Assembly (NCBI GenBank): GCA_029262415.1
Contig: JAJCZL010000008.1
Span: 1 to 64,000, forward strand
Origin: Deltaproteobacteria bacterium
Lineage (GTDB): Bacteria > Desulfobacterota > Binatia > UBA1149 > JAJCZL01
Reading direction: 5' to 3'
DNA: 64,000 nucleotides
Part shown: positions 1 through 8,964 of the stretch, piece after piece
How the letters are laid out: each line of letters starts with the position of its first letter
Numbering within the stretch: position 1 is the first letter of the stretch
Notes under the pieces: model-generated
Database searches by the model: none
The model's input: only the letters and a program-made list of their open reading frames with translations
Told to the model about the DNA's origin: nothing
Program-made: the position numbers and the translations under genes

Positions 1-1
1 C

Positions 2-2680
2 AACGGCGTGGTTGTGGCTCCTGTGGTCTGAGACGACGGCAACCTGATTGACTTGGACGGCTGCGACTCGAATTGCAAAATAACGGGGTGCGGCAACGGC
101 GTGGTTGTGGCACCTGAGGTCTGCGACGACGGCAACCTCAATAACGGTGACGGCTGCGACTCGAACTGCACGGTATCGGCGTGCGGCAACGGTGTGATTG
201 TGGCACCTGAGGTCTGCGACGACGGCAATCTGGTTGACGGTGATGGCTGCGACTCGAACTGCAAGGTAACGGCGTGCGGCAACGGCGTGATTGTGGCACC
301 TGAGGTCTGCGACGACGGCAATCTGGTTAACGGTGACGGTTGCGACTCGAACTGCACGGCAACGGCGTGCGGCAACGGCGTGGCTGTGGCACCTGAGGTC
401 TGCGACGACGGTAATGTTATTGACGGTGACGGTTGCGACTCGAACTGCAAGGTAACGGCGTGCGGCAACGGTGTGATTGTGGCGCCTGAGGTCTGCGACG
501 ACGGTAACCTGTTTAGCGGTGACGGCTGCGACTCGAACTGCACAGTAACGGCGTGCGGTAACGGCGTGGTTGTAGCGCCCGAGCAATGCGATCCTGGTTC
601 GGAGACCGCGTTCTGCGACGGTAACTGCACGTTGGCCGTTTGCGGTGACGGAACGCTCAACGTGACGGCCGGCGAGGTCTGCGACGACAACAACTTGATT
701 AACGGTGACGGCTGCGACTCAAACTGCACACCGACCGGCTGCGGAAATGCGGCAGTCTCCGCCGGCGAGATCTGCGACGACGGCAACGCTGTTGACGGTG
801 ACGGTTGCGACTCCAACTGCACACTGACCGGGTGCGGTAACGGCGTGACCACTGGTCTCGAGCAGTGCGACGACGGTGGCCAGAGCGCGACGTGCGACAG
901 CGATTGCACGCTTGCGGTTTGCGGCGACGCAGTGTTCAACGCGAGTGCGGGCGAACAGTGCGACGACGGCAACGCCGTCGAAGGTGACGGTTGCGATTCG
1001 AACTGCACGGTTTCCGGGTGCGGCAACGGTGTGACCGGTGGTCTCGAGCAGTGCGACGATGGCAACGCCGTTAACGGTGACGGTTGCGATTCGAACTGCA
1101 CGGTCTCAGTGTGCGGTAACGGTGTTACCGGTGGTTCCGAAGCGTGTGACGACGGCAACGCCATCGAAGGTGACGGCTGCGATTCTAACTGCACGGTTTC
1201 CGCGTGCGGTAACGGTGTGACCGCTGGTCTTGAGCAGTGCGACGACGGCAACGCGGTCGACGGTGACGGCTGCGACTCAAACTGCACGCCGACCGGCTGC
1301 GGCAATGCGGTAGTCACCGTAGGCGAGATCTGCGACGACGGCAATGCTGTTGACGGTGACGGTTGCGACTCCAACTGCACACTGACCGGTTGCGGCAACG
1401 GCGTGCAGACGCTTCCCGAGGCCTGCGACGACGCCGGCGAATCGCCCACCTGCAATTCCGACTGTACCGTGGCCCAGTGTGGTGACGGAACGCTCAACGT
1501 GACGGCCGGTGAGGTCTGCGACGACGGCAACGCCGTCGAAGGCGATGGCTGCGACTCGAACTGCACGCTCTCGGTGTGCGGTAACGGTGTGACCGGTGGC
1601 CTCGAGCAGTGCGACGACGGCAACGCGATCGAGGGTGACGGTTGCGATTCGAACTGCACAGTTTCAGCGTGCGGCAACGGTGTGACCGGTGGCCTCGAGC
1701 AGTGCGACGACGGCAACGCGGTCGAAGGTGACGGATGCGACTCGAACTGCACAATTTCGGTGTGCGGCAACGGTGTGACCGGTCCCCCTGAACAGTGCGA
1801 CGACGGCGGCCAGAGCGCGACGTGCGACAGTGATTGCACGTTCGCCGTTTGTGGTGACGCAGTGTTCAACGCGAGTGCGGGCGAACAGTGCGACGACGGC
1901 AATGCGGTCGAAGGTGACGGCTGCGATTCGAACTGCACAGTTTCAGCGTGCGGCAACGGTGTGACCGGTGGTCTCGAGCAGTGCGACGACGGCAACGCCG
2001 TTGACGGTGACGGTTGCGACTCGAACTGCACAATTTCGGCGTGCGGCAACGGTGTGACTGCTGGTCTCGAGCAGTGCGACGACGGCGGTGAGAGCGCGAC
2101 GTGCAACGGCGATTGCACGTTAGCGGTTTGCGGCGACGCAGTGTTCAACGCGAGTGCGGGTGAGCAGTGTGACGACGGCAATGCGGTCGAAGGTGACGGT
2201 TGCGATTCTAACTGCACAGTATCGGCGTGCGGCAACGGTGTGACCGGTGGTCTCGAGCAGTGCGACGACGGCAACGCGGTCGAAGGTGACGGTTGCGACT
2301 CCAACTGCACGGTTTCGGTGTGCGGCAACGGAGTGATCGGTCCCCCCGAGCAGTGCGACGACGGCGGCGAGAGCGCGACGTGCGATATCGATTGCACGCC
2401 GGCCGTTTGCGGCGACGCAGTGTTCAACGCGAGTGCGGGCGAGCAGTGTGACGACGGCAATGCGGTCGAAGGTGACGGTTGCGATTCTAACTGCACGGTT
2501 TCGGTGTGCGGTAACGGCGTGGTCGGCGCTCCCGAGGTCTGCGATGACGCAGGCGAGAGCGTGACGTGCGATATCGATTGCACGCCGGCCGTTTGCGGTG
2601 ACGCAACGCTGAACGTGACTGCAGGCGAGCAGTGTGACGACGGCAATCTGCTCCCAGGTGACGGTTGCAGCGTTTCATGC
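2..2680 (+). repeat. Coding tandem repeat array, period about 93 bp
   Basis: Near-identical 93-bp units run through the whole gene. Stretches such as gcggcaacggtgtgaccggt and gaaggtgacggttgcgattc recur many times with few changes. The period is a multiple of three, so copy number can change without frameshift. A higher-order block containing the shorter GGQSATC-type unit followed by the FNASAG unit appears about four times (near 875, 1800, 2085 and 2360), which points to recent block duplication. Confidence 0.9.
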
Positions 2681-2692
2681 CTTATCGAGTAG
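53..2692 (+). CDS. Cysteine-rich tandem repeat protein (DUF4215 / Myxococcus Cys-rich repeat), 5' part missing
   Basis: About 27 tandem units of roughly 31 residues are visible, each of the form CGNGV..PEQCDDGNAV.GDGCDSNCTVS, matching the DUF4215 / Myxococcus cysteine-rich repeat family of surface or secreted proteins. The repeat frame is open back to base 2 except for a TGA at 29-31, which stands where every other unit has a Cys codon. The TTG at 53 is therefore only the first possible start after that stop and has no ribosome binding site, so the true start lies upstream of the window. Six Cys per unit suggest disulfide-bonded, extracellular modules. Some units are a shorter variant (GGQSATCDSDCTLAVCGDAVFNASAGEQ), and that variant recurs in blocks. 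The protein ends right after a last divergent unit with no visible anchor. The family call is firm; the binding partner and role are unknown. Confidence 0.85.
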   Translation: MDGCDSNCKITGCGNGVVVAPEVCDDGNLNNGDGCDSNCTVSACGNGVIVAPEVCDDGNLVDGDGCDSNCKVTACGNGVIVAPEVCDDGNLVNGDGCDSNCTATACGNGVAVAPEVCDDGNVIDGDGCDSNCKVTACGNGVIVAPEVCDDGNLFSGDGCDSNCTVTACGNGVVVAPEQCDPGSETAFCDGNCTLAVCGDGTLNVTAGEVCDDNNLINGDGCDSNCTPTGCGNAAVSAGEICDDGNAVDGDGCDSNCTLTGCGNGVTTGLEQCDDGGQSATCDSDCTLAVCGDAVFNASAGEQCDDGNAVEGDGCDSNCTVSGCGNGVTGGLEQCDDGNAVNGDGCDSNCTVSVCGNGVTGGSEACDDGNAIEGDGCDSNCTVSACGNGVTAGLEQCDDGNAVDGDGCDSNCTPTGCGNAVVTVGEICDDGNAVDGDGCDSNCTLTGCGNGVQTLPEACDDAGESPTCNSDCTVAQCGDGTLNVTAGEVCDDGNAVEGDGCDSNCTLSVCGNGVTGGLEQCDDGNAIEGDGCDSNCTVSACGNGVTGGLEQCDDGNAVEGDGCDSNCTISVCGNGVTGPPEQCDDGGQSATCDSDCTFAVCGDAVFNASAGEQCDDGNAVEGDGCDSNCTVSACGNGVTGGLEQCDDGNAVDGDGCDSNCTISACGNGVTAGLEQCDDGGESATCNGDCTLAVCGDAVFNASAGEQCDDGNAVEGDGCDSNCTVSACGNGVTGGLEQCDDGNAVEGDGCDSNCTVSVCGNGVIGPPEQCDDGGESATCDIDCTPAVCGDAVFNASAGEQCDDGNAVEGDGCDSNCTVSVCGNGVVGAPEVCDDAGESVTCDIDCTPAVCGDATLNVTAGEQCDDGNLLPGDGCSVSCLIE

Positions 2693-2755
2693 CGAAAGGC
2701 GCACGCGGGCGGCCGGAAAGACCCCGGCGCGAGACGACAAAACGTTTGTAGTAGA

Positions 2756-2787
2756 GACGGCCGCTCCAGGAAACCAGGGCGGCCGTC
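2756..2787. terminator. Bidirectional hairpin between converging genes
   Basis: A perfect 8-bp stem, gacggccg (2756-2763) with cggccgtc (2780-2787), encloses a 16-nt loop that can add three more pairs. It lies in the 119-bp gap between the converging Cys-rich repeat gene and the phosphodiesterase lipoprotein gene. The following ttcgttt is only a weak U tract, so termination is inferred from stem and position. Confidence 0.6.
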
Positions 2788-2811
2788 TTCGTTTCGCGCT
2801 TACGCCTGTTC

Positions 2812-4776
2812 CTATTCGGCCGGGGCGGCCTGTCGCAATCGCAGAAGATTGGTTTGGTACAGTGCGTTGTCGGGTTCGAGCTGCAGGGCGCGCTCGAGCG
2901 CTGCGATGGCTCCCGCTCGGTCGCCGCGCAGGAACGCGACGTTGGACCGGTACTGGTAAACCATCGCGAACTCCGGAGCGACCCGTTGCGCTTCGTCGAG
3001 CTGTTTCATAGCTTCGTCGTAGTCGCCCTTGCGTGCGGCGTCACCGGCCCGTTGGGCGAGCAACGAGGCGAGCCTTTCTGCGTCGGTGCGTGGAGGATTC
3101 GCGTCGGCAGAACCGGTAAGTCGCACCAAAGCCTGTGCGGCCGGGGCGTAGTCGGGACGGTAACGCAGAGCCTGTCTGTAGTCGTCGATCGCGGCGGGCT
3201 GTTCGCCGCGCCGCTCATGAATCAGCGCCCTGTTGTGATAGGCCTCCGGATTGAGCGGTTCGAGTTCGATCGCTGTAGTGAGCGACTCGTAGGCTTCGTC
3301 GTAGCGGCCAAGCGCGCCAAGCGCACCGCCGAGACTTGCCCGCAGTGAACCGTCGGAGGGGTTCGCGGCAACGAGAGCTTTGTAGGCGGTGACCGCTTCT
3401 TCGAAGCGCCCTGCCTCGAAGGCAATTGCCGCCATGTTACGATCTCCCTTCGGTGACTGGGTATCGAGGTAGCCAAGGCTTTTCAGTTTCTCGAGAATCG
3501 CGGCGTTGACTGTCGGGTCCTCGGATTCAGATGTTCCGTCTGCGGTCGGTTTGCCGGTCTCGAAGCTGGCGACCCTGCGGCGAGGGGACTCGATCTCCAG
3601 TGCCTCCGTCAGCACACGTCCAGGCATATCGGCCGCAGGGGCAATGCCGGCCAGGGTGAGCACTGTCGGCGCGACATCGACGAGAGTGGGGCGATCGATG
3701 CGGCTATGGGGACGTACCCGGTGGCCGTACATATAGAGGATGCCCTCGATGCGGTGGTAGCGTTCGCTTACACGGCGCATATCGCGTGTTTTACTTGGGT
3801 CATCGTGCAGCACGCCGAGTTGGAAACCATGATCGGAGACCACAACCAGGGTCGTGTCGTCGTCGATGGTATCGAGGAAGCTGCCGACCACGCTGTCGGC
3901 GTAGGTGTACATGGCTTCGACGGTGCCGCCGTAGCGTTTCTGTTGTTCGGCGAGTTCTCCTTTGAGTCCTTGGGCGCGAAACAAATGGCCGAACAGGTGT
4001 GAACTCGAATCGATACCTTCGATGTAGGTCATCACAAGGTCGGGCCGATCCTTCTTGAGGATATCCAGACCGATGTCGCGATAACTCATCGCGGTCGCCA
4101 GCGCCCATTTGAAGTGGCCGAGGTCGTCGGTGAAGTCGAAGGGCTTGGCAAAATCCTCGGCACTGACATTGACGTAGGAGGCAAGCTCGGAGGGCGTCAG
4201 ATCGCCGGGCCTTTTGACCATCGCGTCGACATGCCCCTGAAACGAAGGCGGCCAGACGATAGCGGTTTGGTCGTTGCTTCCAGTCTGGCCTTCAGGGAAC
4301 AGAAAATGGTAGCAGGTATGGTCGCTGACGAGTTTCCCGTTAACCTCTTCGGCCGGCCATGTCGCCCACCAGCCGACCACGCCCACGCTACGGCCGGCCT
4401 CGCTGGCTATGTTCCACAGCGCCTTGACGCCGCGCATCCGGCTGGTCACGGGAAGCTGTTCGCCGGATTGGTCGTTGACGGCGACAAAGTGTCCGATTCC
4501 GTGCAGATCGGGAGTCTTGCCGGTCGCGATCGTCGTCCAAATGATAGGGCTCAACAGCGGGCGGCTACTTATGAAGCGTCCGTACGCACCGTCCTGGCGC
4601 AATTTCGCGAAGTTGGGAAGTTTGCCTTCCGACATCAGCAAATCGACTGCTACAGGGTCCATGCCGTCCAAACCGAGGACGACGACCTTGCCGTGGTCGG
4701 TTTTCCGGCATCCCGGTGCAACGAACAATGCGATGGCGGTTACCAGAACCGCGAAAGTTAGAATCAGCTTTTTCAT
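2812..4776 (-). CDS. Alkaline-phosphatase-superfamily lipoprotein (type I phosphodiesterase fold) with C-terminal TPRs
   Basis: The 654-residue product begins with a lipoprotein signal (hydrophobic run ending APGC, Cys about 23). Residues about 30-410 read as a type I phosphodiesterase/nucleotide pyrophosphatase of the alkaline phosphatase superfamily: metal Asp in LGLDGMDP, a nucleophile-position Thr in IIWTTIATGKTP, SSSHLFGH, and the metal pair in VVVSDHGFQLG. Residues about 430-654 contain four or more TPR units (AYHNRALIHERRGEQPAAID, ALQLEPDN). It is the last gene of a three-gene operon and its ATG overlaps the stop of the preceding gene in an ATGA. A periplasmic hydrolase acting on phosphate or phospho-head-group esters is likely, possibly tailoring a glycan made by the two GT-C genes upstream; that link is inference. 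Confidence 0.82.
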   Translation of the reverse strand: MKKLILTFAVLVTAIALFVAPGCRKTDHGKVVVLGLDGMDPVAVDLLMSEGKLPNFAKLRQDGAYGRFISSRPLLSPIIWTTIATGKTPDLHGIGHFVAVNDQSGEQLPVTSRMRGVKALWNIASEAGRSVGVVGWWATWPAEEVNGKLVSDHTCYHFLFPEGQTGSNDQTAIVWPPSFQGHVDAMVKRPGDLTPSELASYVNVSAEDFAKPFDFTDDLGHFKWALATAMSYRDIGLDILKKDRPDLVMTYIEGIDSSSHLFGHLFRAQGLKGELAEQQKRYGGTVEAMYTYADSVVGSFLDTIDDDTTLVVVSDHGFQLGVLHDDPSKTRDMRRVSERYHRIEGILYMYGHRVRPHSRIDRPTLVDVAPTVLTLAGIAPAADMPGRVLTEALEIESPRRRVASFETGKPTADGTSESEDPTVNAAILEKLKSLGYLDTQSPKGDRNMAAIAFEAGRFEEAVTAYKALVAANPSDGSLRASLGGALGALGRYDEAYESLTTAIELEPLNPEAYHNRALIHERRGEQPAAIDDYRQALRYRPDYAPAAQALVRLTGSADANPPRTDAERLASLLAQRAGDAARKGDYDEAMKQLDEAQRVAPEFAMVYQYRSNVAFLRGDRAGAIAALERALQLEPDNALYQTNLLRLRQAAPAE

Positions 4777-6797
4777 GGGGTTACTCGGTTGTTACTTTCG
4801 GCCAGCGCTTTTTCAAGCCGGGCGGCATTGCGGCGGTATAGCTCGACTGCGGGGGCGAGCCGCATTGCTTTGCGGATCGAAGCGAGGGCCCTCACCGGTC
4901 GGTTTGTTAGATAGTAGAGGTTTGCCAGGTAGTGGTGCGGAAGCGCCGCAGTCTCGTCGAGCCAGGCGGTCGCCGCGAGCAGGTCTTCCGCTTCGCGCAG
5001 ACGGCCTTGTTCGATAAGCCCGCGTGCACGCGCACAGTGCTCCCGCGTCTTTGCACGCAGGGCGGCCGCGGCAACGCTCGGCTGAGCAGTGGCTGTGTTT
5101 TCCTCAGCGCCCGTGGCGCGGTCGAGTTGCGCGAGTAGGGTCTGCGCCGCCCGGTCGGTGGGGTTGATCGCGAGCACCTGCAGTGCTGCAGTGCGGGCGT
5201 TGCGTCGTTGTCCGCTTTCGAGTGCAACGATCGCAAGGTTGTACCAAGCGGGGCCGTGGCGGGGGTCGGTGGTGACCAGACGCCTATAAGCGCTTACCGC
5301 GTCCTCGCGACGACCGAGCAGGTCGTAGACGTATCCGAGGTTCAGCAACGTTGCGGGTTTGTTGGGGTTAAGCTCCCTAGCGCGTTCGAACGCGCTAAGC
5401 GCTTTGTAGTGCTCGCCGGTTGCCAAGCGCAGCAGTCCCATGTTGTGGTGTGCGTCGGCGAAGTCTGGGTCAATGCGTAGCAGTTCTTCTAGCTGAGCGA
5501 TTCCTTCTTGGTGCCGCCCGGTTTCAAGCAAGCGTAAGGCGAGGTTATTGCGGATCAACTCCGCTCTCGCGCTTTGCCCCAGCGTTTTCGTATACACGGT
5601 GATCTCGTCGCGCCAGTCTGTTGACCGCGCCGCGTCGACCGAGACGAAAACCGGGAGTAGGAAACACGCCACGAGCGCTGTTGCGCGGCGCAGGTTGGGG
5701 CGGTCGCGGTTTAGGCCATTGAGCGTGAGTGCGACGAGAAGAACGGCGCCGATACCCGGTAAGTAGGTATAACGCTCAGCGTACACGTTGAGTTTCGGCC
5801 AGCGGACCAGAAGGTAGGGAGCCGTGGTTACCGCCATCCAGATCAGGGCGAACGCTACTGCCGGGCGGCGGCGTAGCGTAAACCCCGCGCCGATCGCGAC
5901 TGCCATGGCCACGATCAAGCCCGCGATTACACGCGGGTCGGCAAAGCTGCCGGCTGCGGTGAAGTCGTGGTACATGTTGAGTTCGAAGGGCCAGGCGAAG
6001 GTCCGCAAATAAGAAGGGATCAATGCGAGCGCGTTGGCCGCGAGATCCGGGGGCGAGAACGTGCCTTCGCCCATGAGCCCCGGCAGCACGCCACCGAGGG
6101 CGCGAACCCTGAGGGTGGCGTACGTCGCGAAAGCGGGGATAAGAGCAAGGTAGCCCAACGCTTTTGCGGTGTATCCAGGTCTCTGTCGCCTTGCTCTAGT
6201 CAGTAGGATGTCGTCGGCGGCCATCAGCACCGGGGCGAGGATCGCGACTTCTTTGCACCAAAGTCCCGCCAAAAAGACCACCGTGATTGCAGGTGCATAG
6301 GCGGCGCGTGCCGCAGCGTGCAGGCGCAGGATGGTGAGCAGGGAGAGCGCCGCGCCGAGGCCGGCGATGTCGGATATCCAAATAGTCGCCTCGGACCACG
6401 CCGGGTGTACGGCAAAGATAGCTGCGGCGAGAAACGCGGCGTTGGGCGCGAGGCCGGCGCGTCCGAACAGCCACAGCACCAGCGTGCAGTTGGCAGCATG
6501 GACGAGAAGATTGAGCAGGTGCGCGGGGATCGGAGTGTCGCCGAAGAGGGCCAACGACACGGCGAGCGGGGCGGTCTGAAGCGGACGGTAGTACTGGTGT
6601 ACGTGGGTGTTTCCAGGAGTGTCGTTGAACCCCCACAGCGGCTCGACGAACAGGCGGTGTGTCTGCGCGATATCGCGAACCCGTTCGTCGCGGGTAACGA
6701 AGATAGCGTCGTCGAAAACAAAGTCGTTGGCCAGCGATGCGCCGTAAGCTGCCGCGACGAGCAAGACCAGTAGGGCGGATCGTCCGCGCCGACTCAT
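4773..6797 (-). CDS. TMTC-like GT-C membrane protein with C-terminal TPRs
   Basis: The 674-residue protein has about ten hydrophobic helices in residues 1-400 and TPR units over about 420-660. The N-terminal region carries GT-C marks: an acidic FVFDDAIF motif in the first luminal/periplasmic loop, YYRPL, and HLLNLLVHAAN. These resemble TMTC-type O-mannosyltransferases and bacterial TPR-fused relatives that use lipid-linked sugars. The sugar donor and acceptor cannot be read from sequence. It overlaps the upstream DUF2723 gene and the downstream phosphodiesterase gene by four bases each (ATGA), so the three are translationally coupled. An alternative reading is a membrane TPR scaffold that has lost transferase activity, but the acidic pair is retained. 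Confidence 0.78.
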   Translation of the reverse strand: MSRRGRSALLVLLVAAAYGASLANDFVFDDAIFVTRDERVRDIAQTHRLFVEPLWGFNDTPGNTHVHQYYRPLQTAPLAVSLALFGDTPIPAHLLNLLVHAANCTLVLWLFGRAGLAPNAAFLAAAIFAVHPAWSEATIWISDIAGLGAALSLLTILRLHAAARAAYAPAITVVFLAGLWCKEVAILAPVLMAADDILLTRARRQRPGYTAKALGYLALIPAFATYATLRVRALGGVLPGLMGEGTFSPPDLAANALALIPSYLRTFAWPFELNMYHDFTAAGSFADPRVIAGLIVAMAVAIGAGFTLRRRPAVAFALIWMAVTTAPYLLVRWPKLNVYAERYTYLPGIGAVLLVALTLNGLNRDRPNLRRATALVACFLLPVFVSVDAARSTDWRDEITVYTKTLGQSARAELIRNNLALRLLETGRHQEGIAQLEELLRIDPDFADAHHNMGLLRLATGEHYKALSAFERARELNPNKPATLLNLGYVYDLLGRREDAVSAYRRLVTTDPRHGPAWYNLAIVALESGQRRNARTAALQVLAINPTDRAAQTLLAQLDRATGAEENTATAQPSVAAAALRAKTREHCARARGLIEQGRLREAEDLLAATAWLDETAALPHHYLANLYYLTNRPVRALASIRKAMRLAPAVELYRRNAARLEKALAESNNRVTP

Positions 6798-8737
6798 TGG
6801 GCCTCGAGCACCTCGGCTCGGAGCGTGTGTCCGTGTGCCGCGAGCGGTTCGCCGTGCCCGTCGAGCCAGGTCGCCATTTGCCGGTGCGCCAGCGCGTTCT
6901 TAGGAGGCCCCGCCGCGCCTGCGGCCTGCACTTCGAGCGCCCGCAGACGCGTAAGTTCGCTGCGCAGTTCGCGAAGCTTGTCGGCCGCGCGCGGCTTCTT
7001 AGCGCTGGCCAAGTGTCGTGGGTTGATCTCGTGTGAATGCTCGAACGCCGCTACCGCTTCTTCGATCAAGCCGTTGCGCCAGTAAACGAGCCCGAGGTTA
7101 TAAAAGAGCACGTCGTTTTCGGGTGCGGCCTTCGCCGCTGCTTGCATACTCGCATAAGCACGAGGCCAGTCACGGTTCTCGAACGTAAAGCCGAGCATGT
7201 AGTGGAACAGGCCGACGAGGTTTTGTGTCAGGTAGTCTTTCGGTACACTCGGATCTTTCTCTCCCGGAAGTTCGGTCGCGGGGATCGATAGGTCTGGCGT
7301 GGGGGCGCCGGCACGGCGCGCCTGAAACACCACACCGAGCGGGACGATCTCGAGACCTGGGATGTTCCAGTTGGGGTGGTGTGTGAAGAATACGTCGTCG
7401 CTGTCTGGGTTAAAACGCAACGGCGGGAGTTCGGCTCCGCCGACGCCTTGGAGGATCAAATCGATGTCGGGGCGCAGACCCTCGGCGAGGTGCAGATACA
7501 TGAGTACGAACAGCACGTTGTCGTCTGTCGCGATCAGGCTCGCGCCGGGCGGAACCGAGTCGAGCACCGCCGTAGAGAACGCCTCGGCGATGCGGTAGCG
7601 GCTGCGGTCGAAGTCACGCCAGCCGGCTGCGAGCAGCACCAGTGGAATCAGCAGTGGGGCCGCGCGTACGGCCCTGGGGGTGCGCTTGAGAAGAGTGTGG
7701 GCTCCAACTCCGGCGAGTAACGCGATCATTGCCAAGCTCGGAGCGTAGTAACGGTGCCAGATGAAGATGTCGCTGCGCGAGCCATGGGTTGCCATCGAGA
7801 GGAAGTTGCCGGCCATAACCAGGGTCGCAAGAAGTGCGGGTGCCCACAGTTTACGCGCGGTCGCCAGTCCGACCAGCGCTAGAGCTGCACCTAGAAACGC
7901 GGTTTCGGTCGCGATTGCCTGTAGGTAGTCGAGCCCGATCGGCAAGAAATCTGCTGGGCTTTCCATCCAAGCCCGCTCCCAGAAATCGCGCCGGAAGACG
8001 GCGCCGAGAAAGCCATCGAGGGTTTCCGGGTTTCCCCAGTCCAGCCGTGGGTTGAAGCGGCTACGCAGTGGGAGGTAGGTATAAGGTAGTAAGCCGAGCA
8101 CAGTCATCGCGCCGAAAGAAGCGATGCGAAACGGTTGTGCGAGCACGCGCGGCTCGGAAAGCACAACCAAGACGGACAGGGCTAGCCCGTAGACGATCAT
8201 GAAGGTGTGGTTGCATGCGCCGAGTCCGCACAGGAAGTAGGCCGTGAGCAGGGTTCGGTTGTTGTGGTTGCGTGCCCAGCTCCACACCACGCCGGTTGTT
8301 ACGACGACGAACAGTGTATTGAGCCCATACACGCGCTGAATGTTCGCTTGCGACCAGACGCTCGGTGCGAAGCCGAGCATCAGCGCCGCGGTCAACGCTG
8401 CGGTCCGGTCACAGAGCGCGCGGCGTAGAATCCAGTACAAGGATGCGCAGGCTGTAGCCGTGCAGAAAGCACTGAACATGCTCATGCGGAAGGCGATCGA
8501 ACCGATCGGGACGAGCACCGTCCAGAGCTTCCCGAGCATGACGTAGAGCGGGTAGCCGCTCGGATGAGGGATGCCGAGCAGAGCCACGGCGGTGGTCAAC
8601 TCGCCGCTGTCGCCGACGTAGATCGTTCGCGAGGCGCCGCATACATACACGGCGAACATCGCCGCTGCGAGCAGGCACGCTTCGAGCGTCGACCTATCAT
8701 GGTCCGCGCGTATCGTCAGGGGATGGCTTGCCGTCAT
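6794..8737 (-). CDS. DUF2723 family GT-C membrane protein with TPR tail
   Basis: The 647-residue product starts with a short cytoplasmic tail and a long multi-spanning region (about residues 20-370). The DUF2723 hallmark YVGDSGELTTA followed by GIPHPSGYPLYVMLGKLW is present. DUF2723 proteins are GT-C-fold enzymes related to protein O-mannosyltransferases, with the Asp and Glu of GDSGEL as likely catalytic acids. A soluble region after about residue 400 ends in two or more TPR-like units (NDVLFYNLGLVYWRNGLIEEAVAAFEHS, split here only for description). It is the first gene of the coupled operon. Together with the next gene it suggests a surface protein or lipid glycosylation route. The ATG at 8737 follows a 65-bp stretch with no long open frame. 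Confidence 0.8.
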   Translation of the reverse strand: MTASHPLTIRADHDRSTLEACLLAAAMFAVYVCGASRTIYVGDSGELTTAVALLGIPHPSGYPLYVMLGKLWTVLVPIGSIAFRMSMFSAFCTATACASLYWILRRALCDRTAALTAALMLGFAPSVWSQANIQRVYGLNTLFVVVTTGVVWSWARNHNNRTLLTAYFLCGLGACNHTFMIVYGLALSVLVVLSEPRVLAQPFRIASFGAMTVLGLLPYTYLPLRSRFNPRLDWGNPETLDGFLGAVFRRDFWERAWMESPADFLPIGLDYLQAIATETAFLGAALALVGLATARKLWAPALLATLVMAGNFLSMATHGSRSDIFIWHRYYAPSLAMIALLAGVGAHTLLKRTPRAVRAAPLLIPLVLLAAGWRDFDRSRYRIAEAFSTAVLDSVPPGASLIATDDNVLFVLMYLHLAEGLRPDIDLILQGVGGAELPPLRFNPDSDDVFFTHHPNWNIPGLEIVPLGVVFQARRAGAPTPDLSIPATELPGEKDPSVPKDYLTQNLVGLFHYMLGFTFENRDWPRAYASMQAAAKAAPENDVLFYNLGLVYWRNGLIEEAVAAFEHSHEINPRHLASAKKPRAADKLRELRSELTRLRALEVQAAGAAGPPKNALAHRQMATWLDGHGEPLAAHGHTLRAEVLEAQ

Positions 8738-8802
8738 GCTCGGGTGTGTGCGTCAAGTGACGCGAGCAGCCGATTCTAGCCGGAAGGGGAGGATTTCGGA
8801 AC

Positions 8803-8958
8803 CTACGGTGAGATCGGGTCGGCGCTGGGTGGATTCACGCCGCTGAGGTGATACATCGTGCGGGCAAGCTGCCGGTTGGTGTCGAAGGAGTTGCTGTGTT
8901 GAAAGAGCCCATACATATCGTAACGCGACTGCGTAAGGTCGGCGGCTGAGGGGAATTC
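8803..8958 (-). pseudogene. Possible C-terminal fragment of an unidentified protein
   Basis: Between the DUF2723 start and trkA, the minus strand encodes about 50 residues, ...DLTQSRYDMYGLFQ... to ...PPSADPISP, ending at TAG 8803. Third codon positions are strongly G/C biased over the last 37 codons, as in real genes here, whereas the part running on into trkA looks like ordinary antisense frame. No start with a ribosome binding site is visible; an ATG exists at 8916. It may be the tail of a gene cut by rearrangement, or a 37-residue gene. No family is recognised. Confidence 0.3.
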
Positions 8959-8964
8959 GGCGGC

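Noticed and set aside
29-31. TGA as a selenocysteine codon
   Set aside because: It stands for only one of more than 100 equivalent Cys positions, no SECIS-like hairpin follows, and nearby consensus mismatches favour mutation or sequencing error.
53-2692. Regular 93-bp repeats as a CRISPR array
   Set aside because: Period and unit length are in frame, units are contiguous without unique spacers, and the translation is a clear DUF4215 repeat protein.
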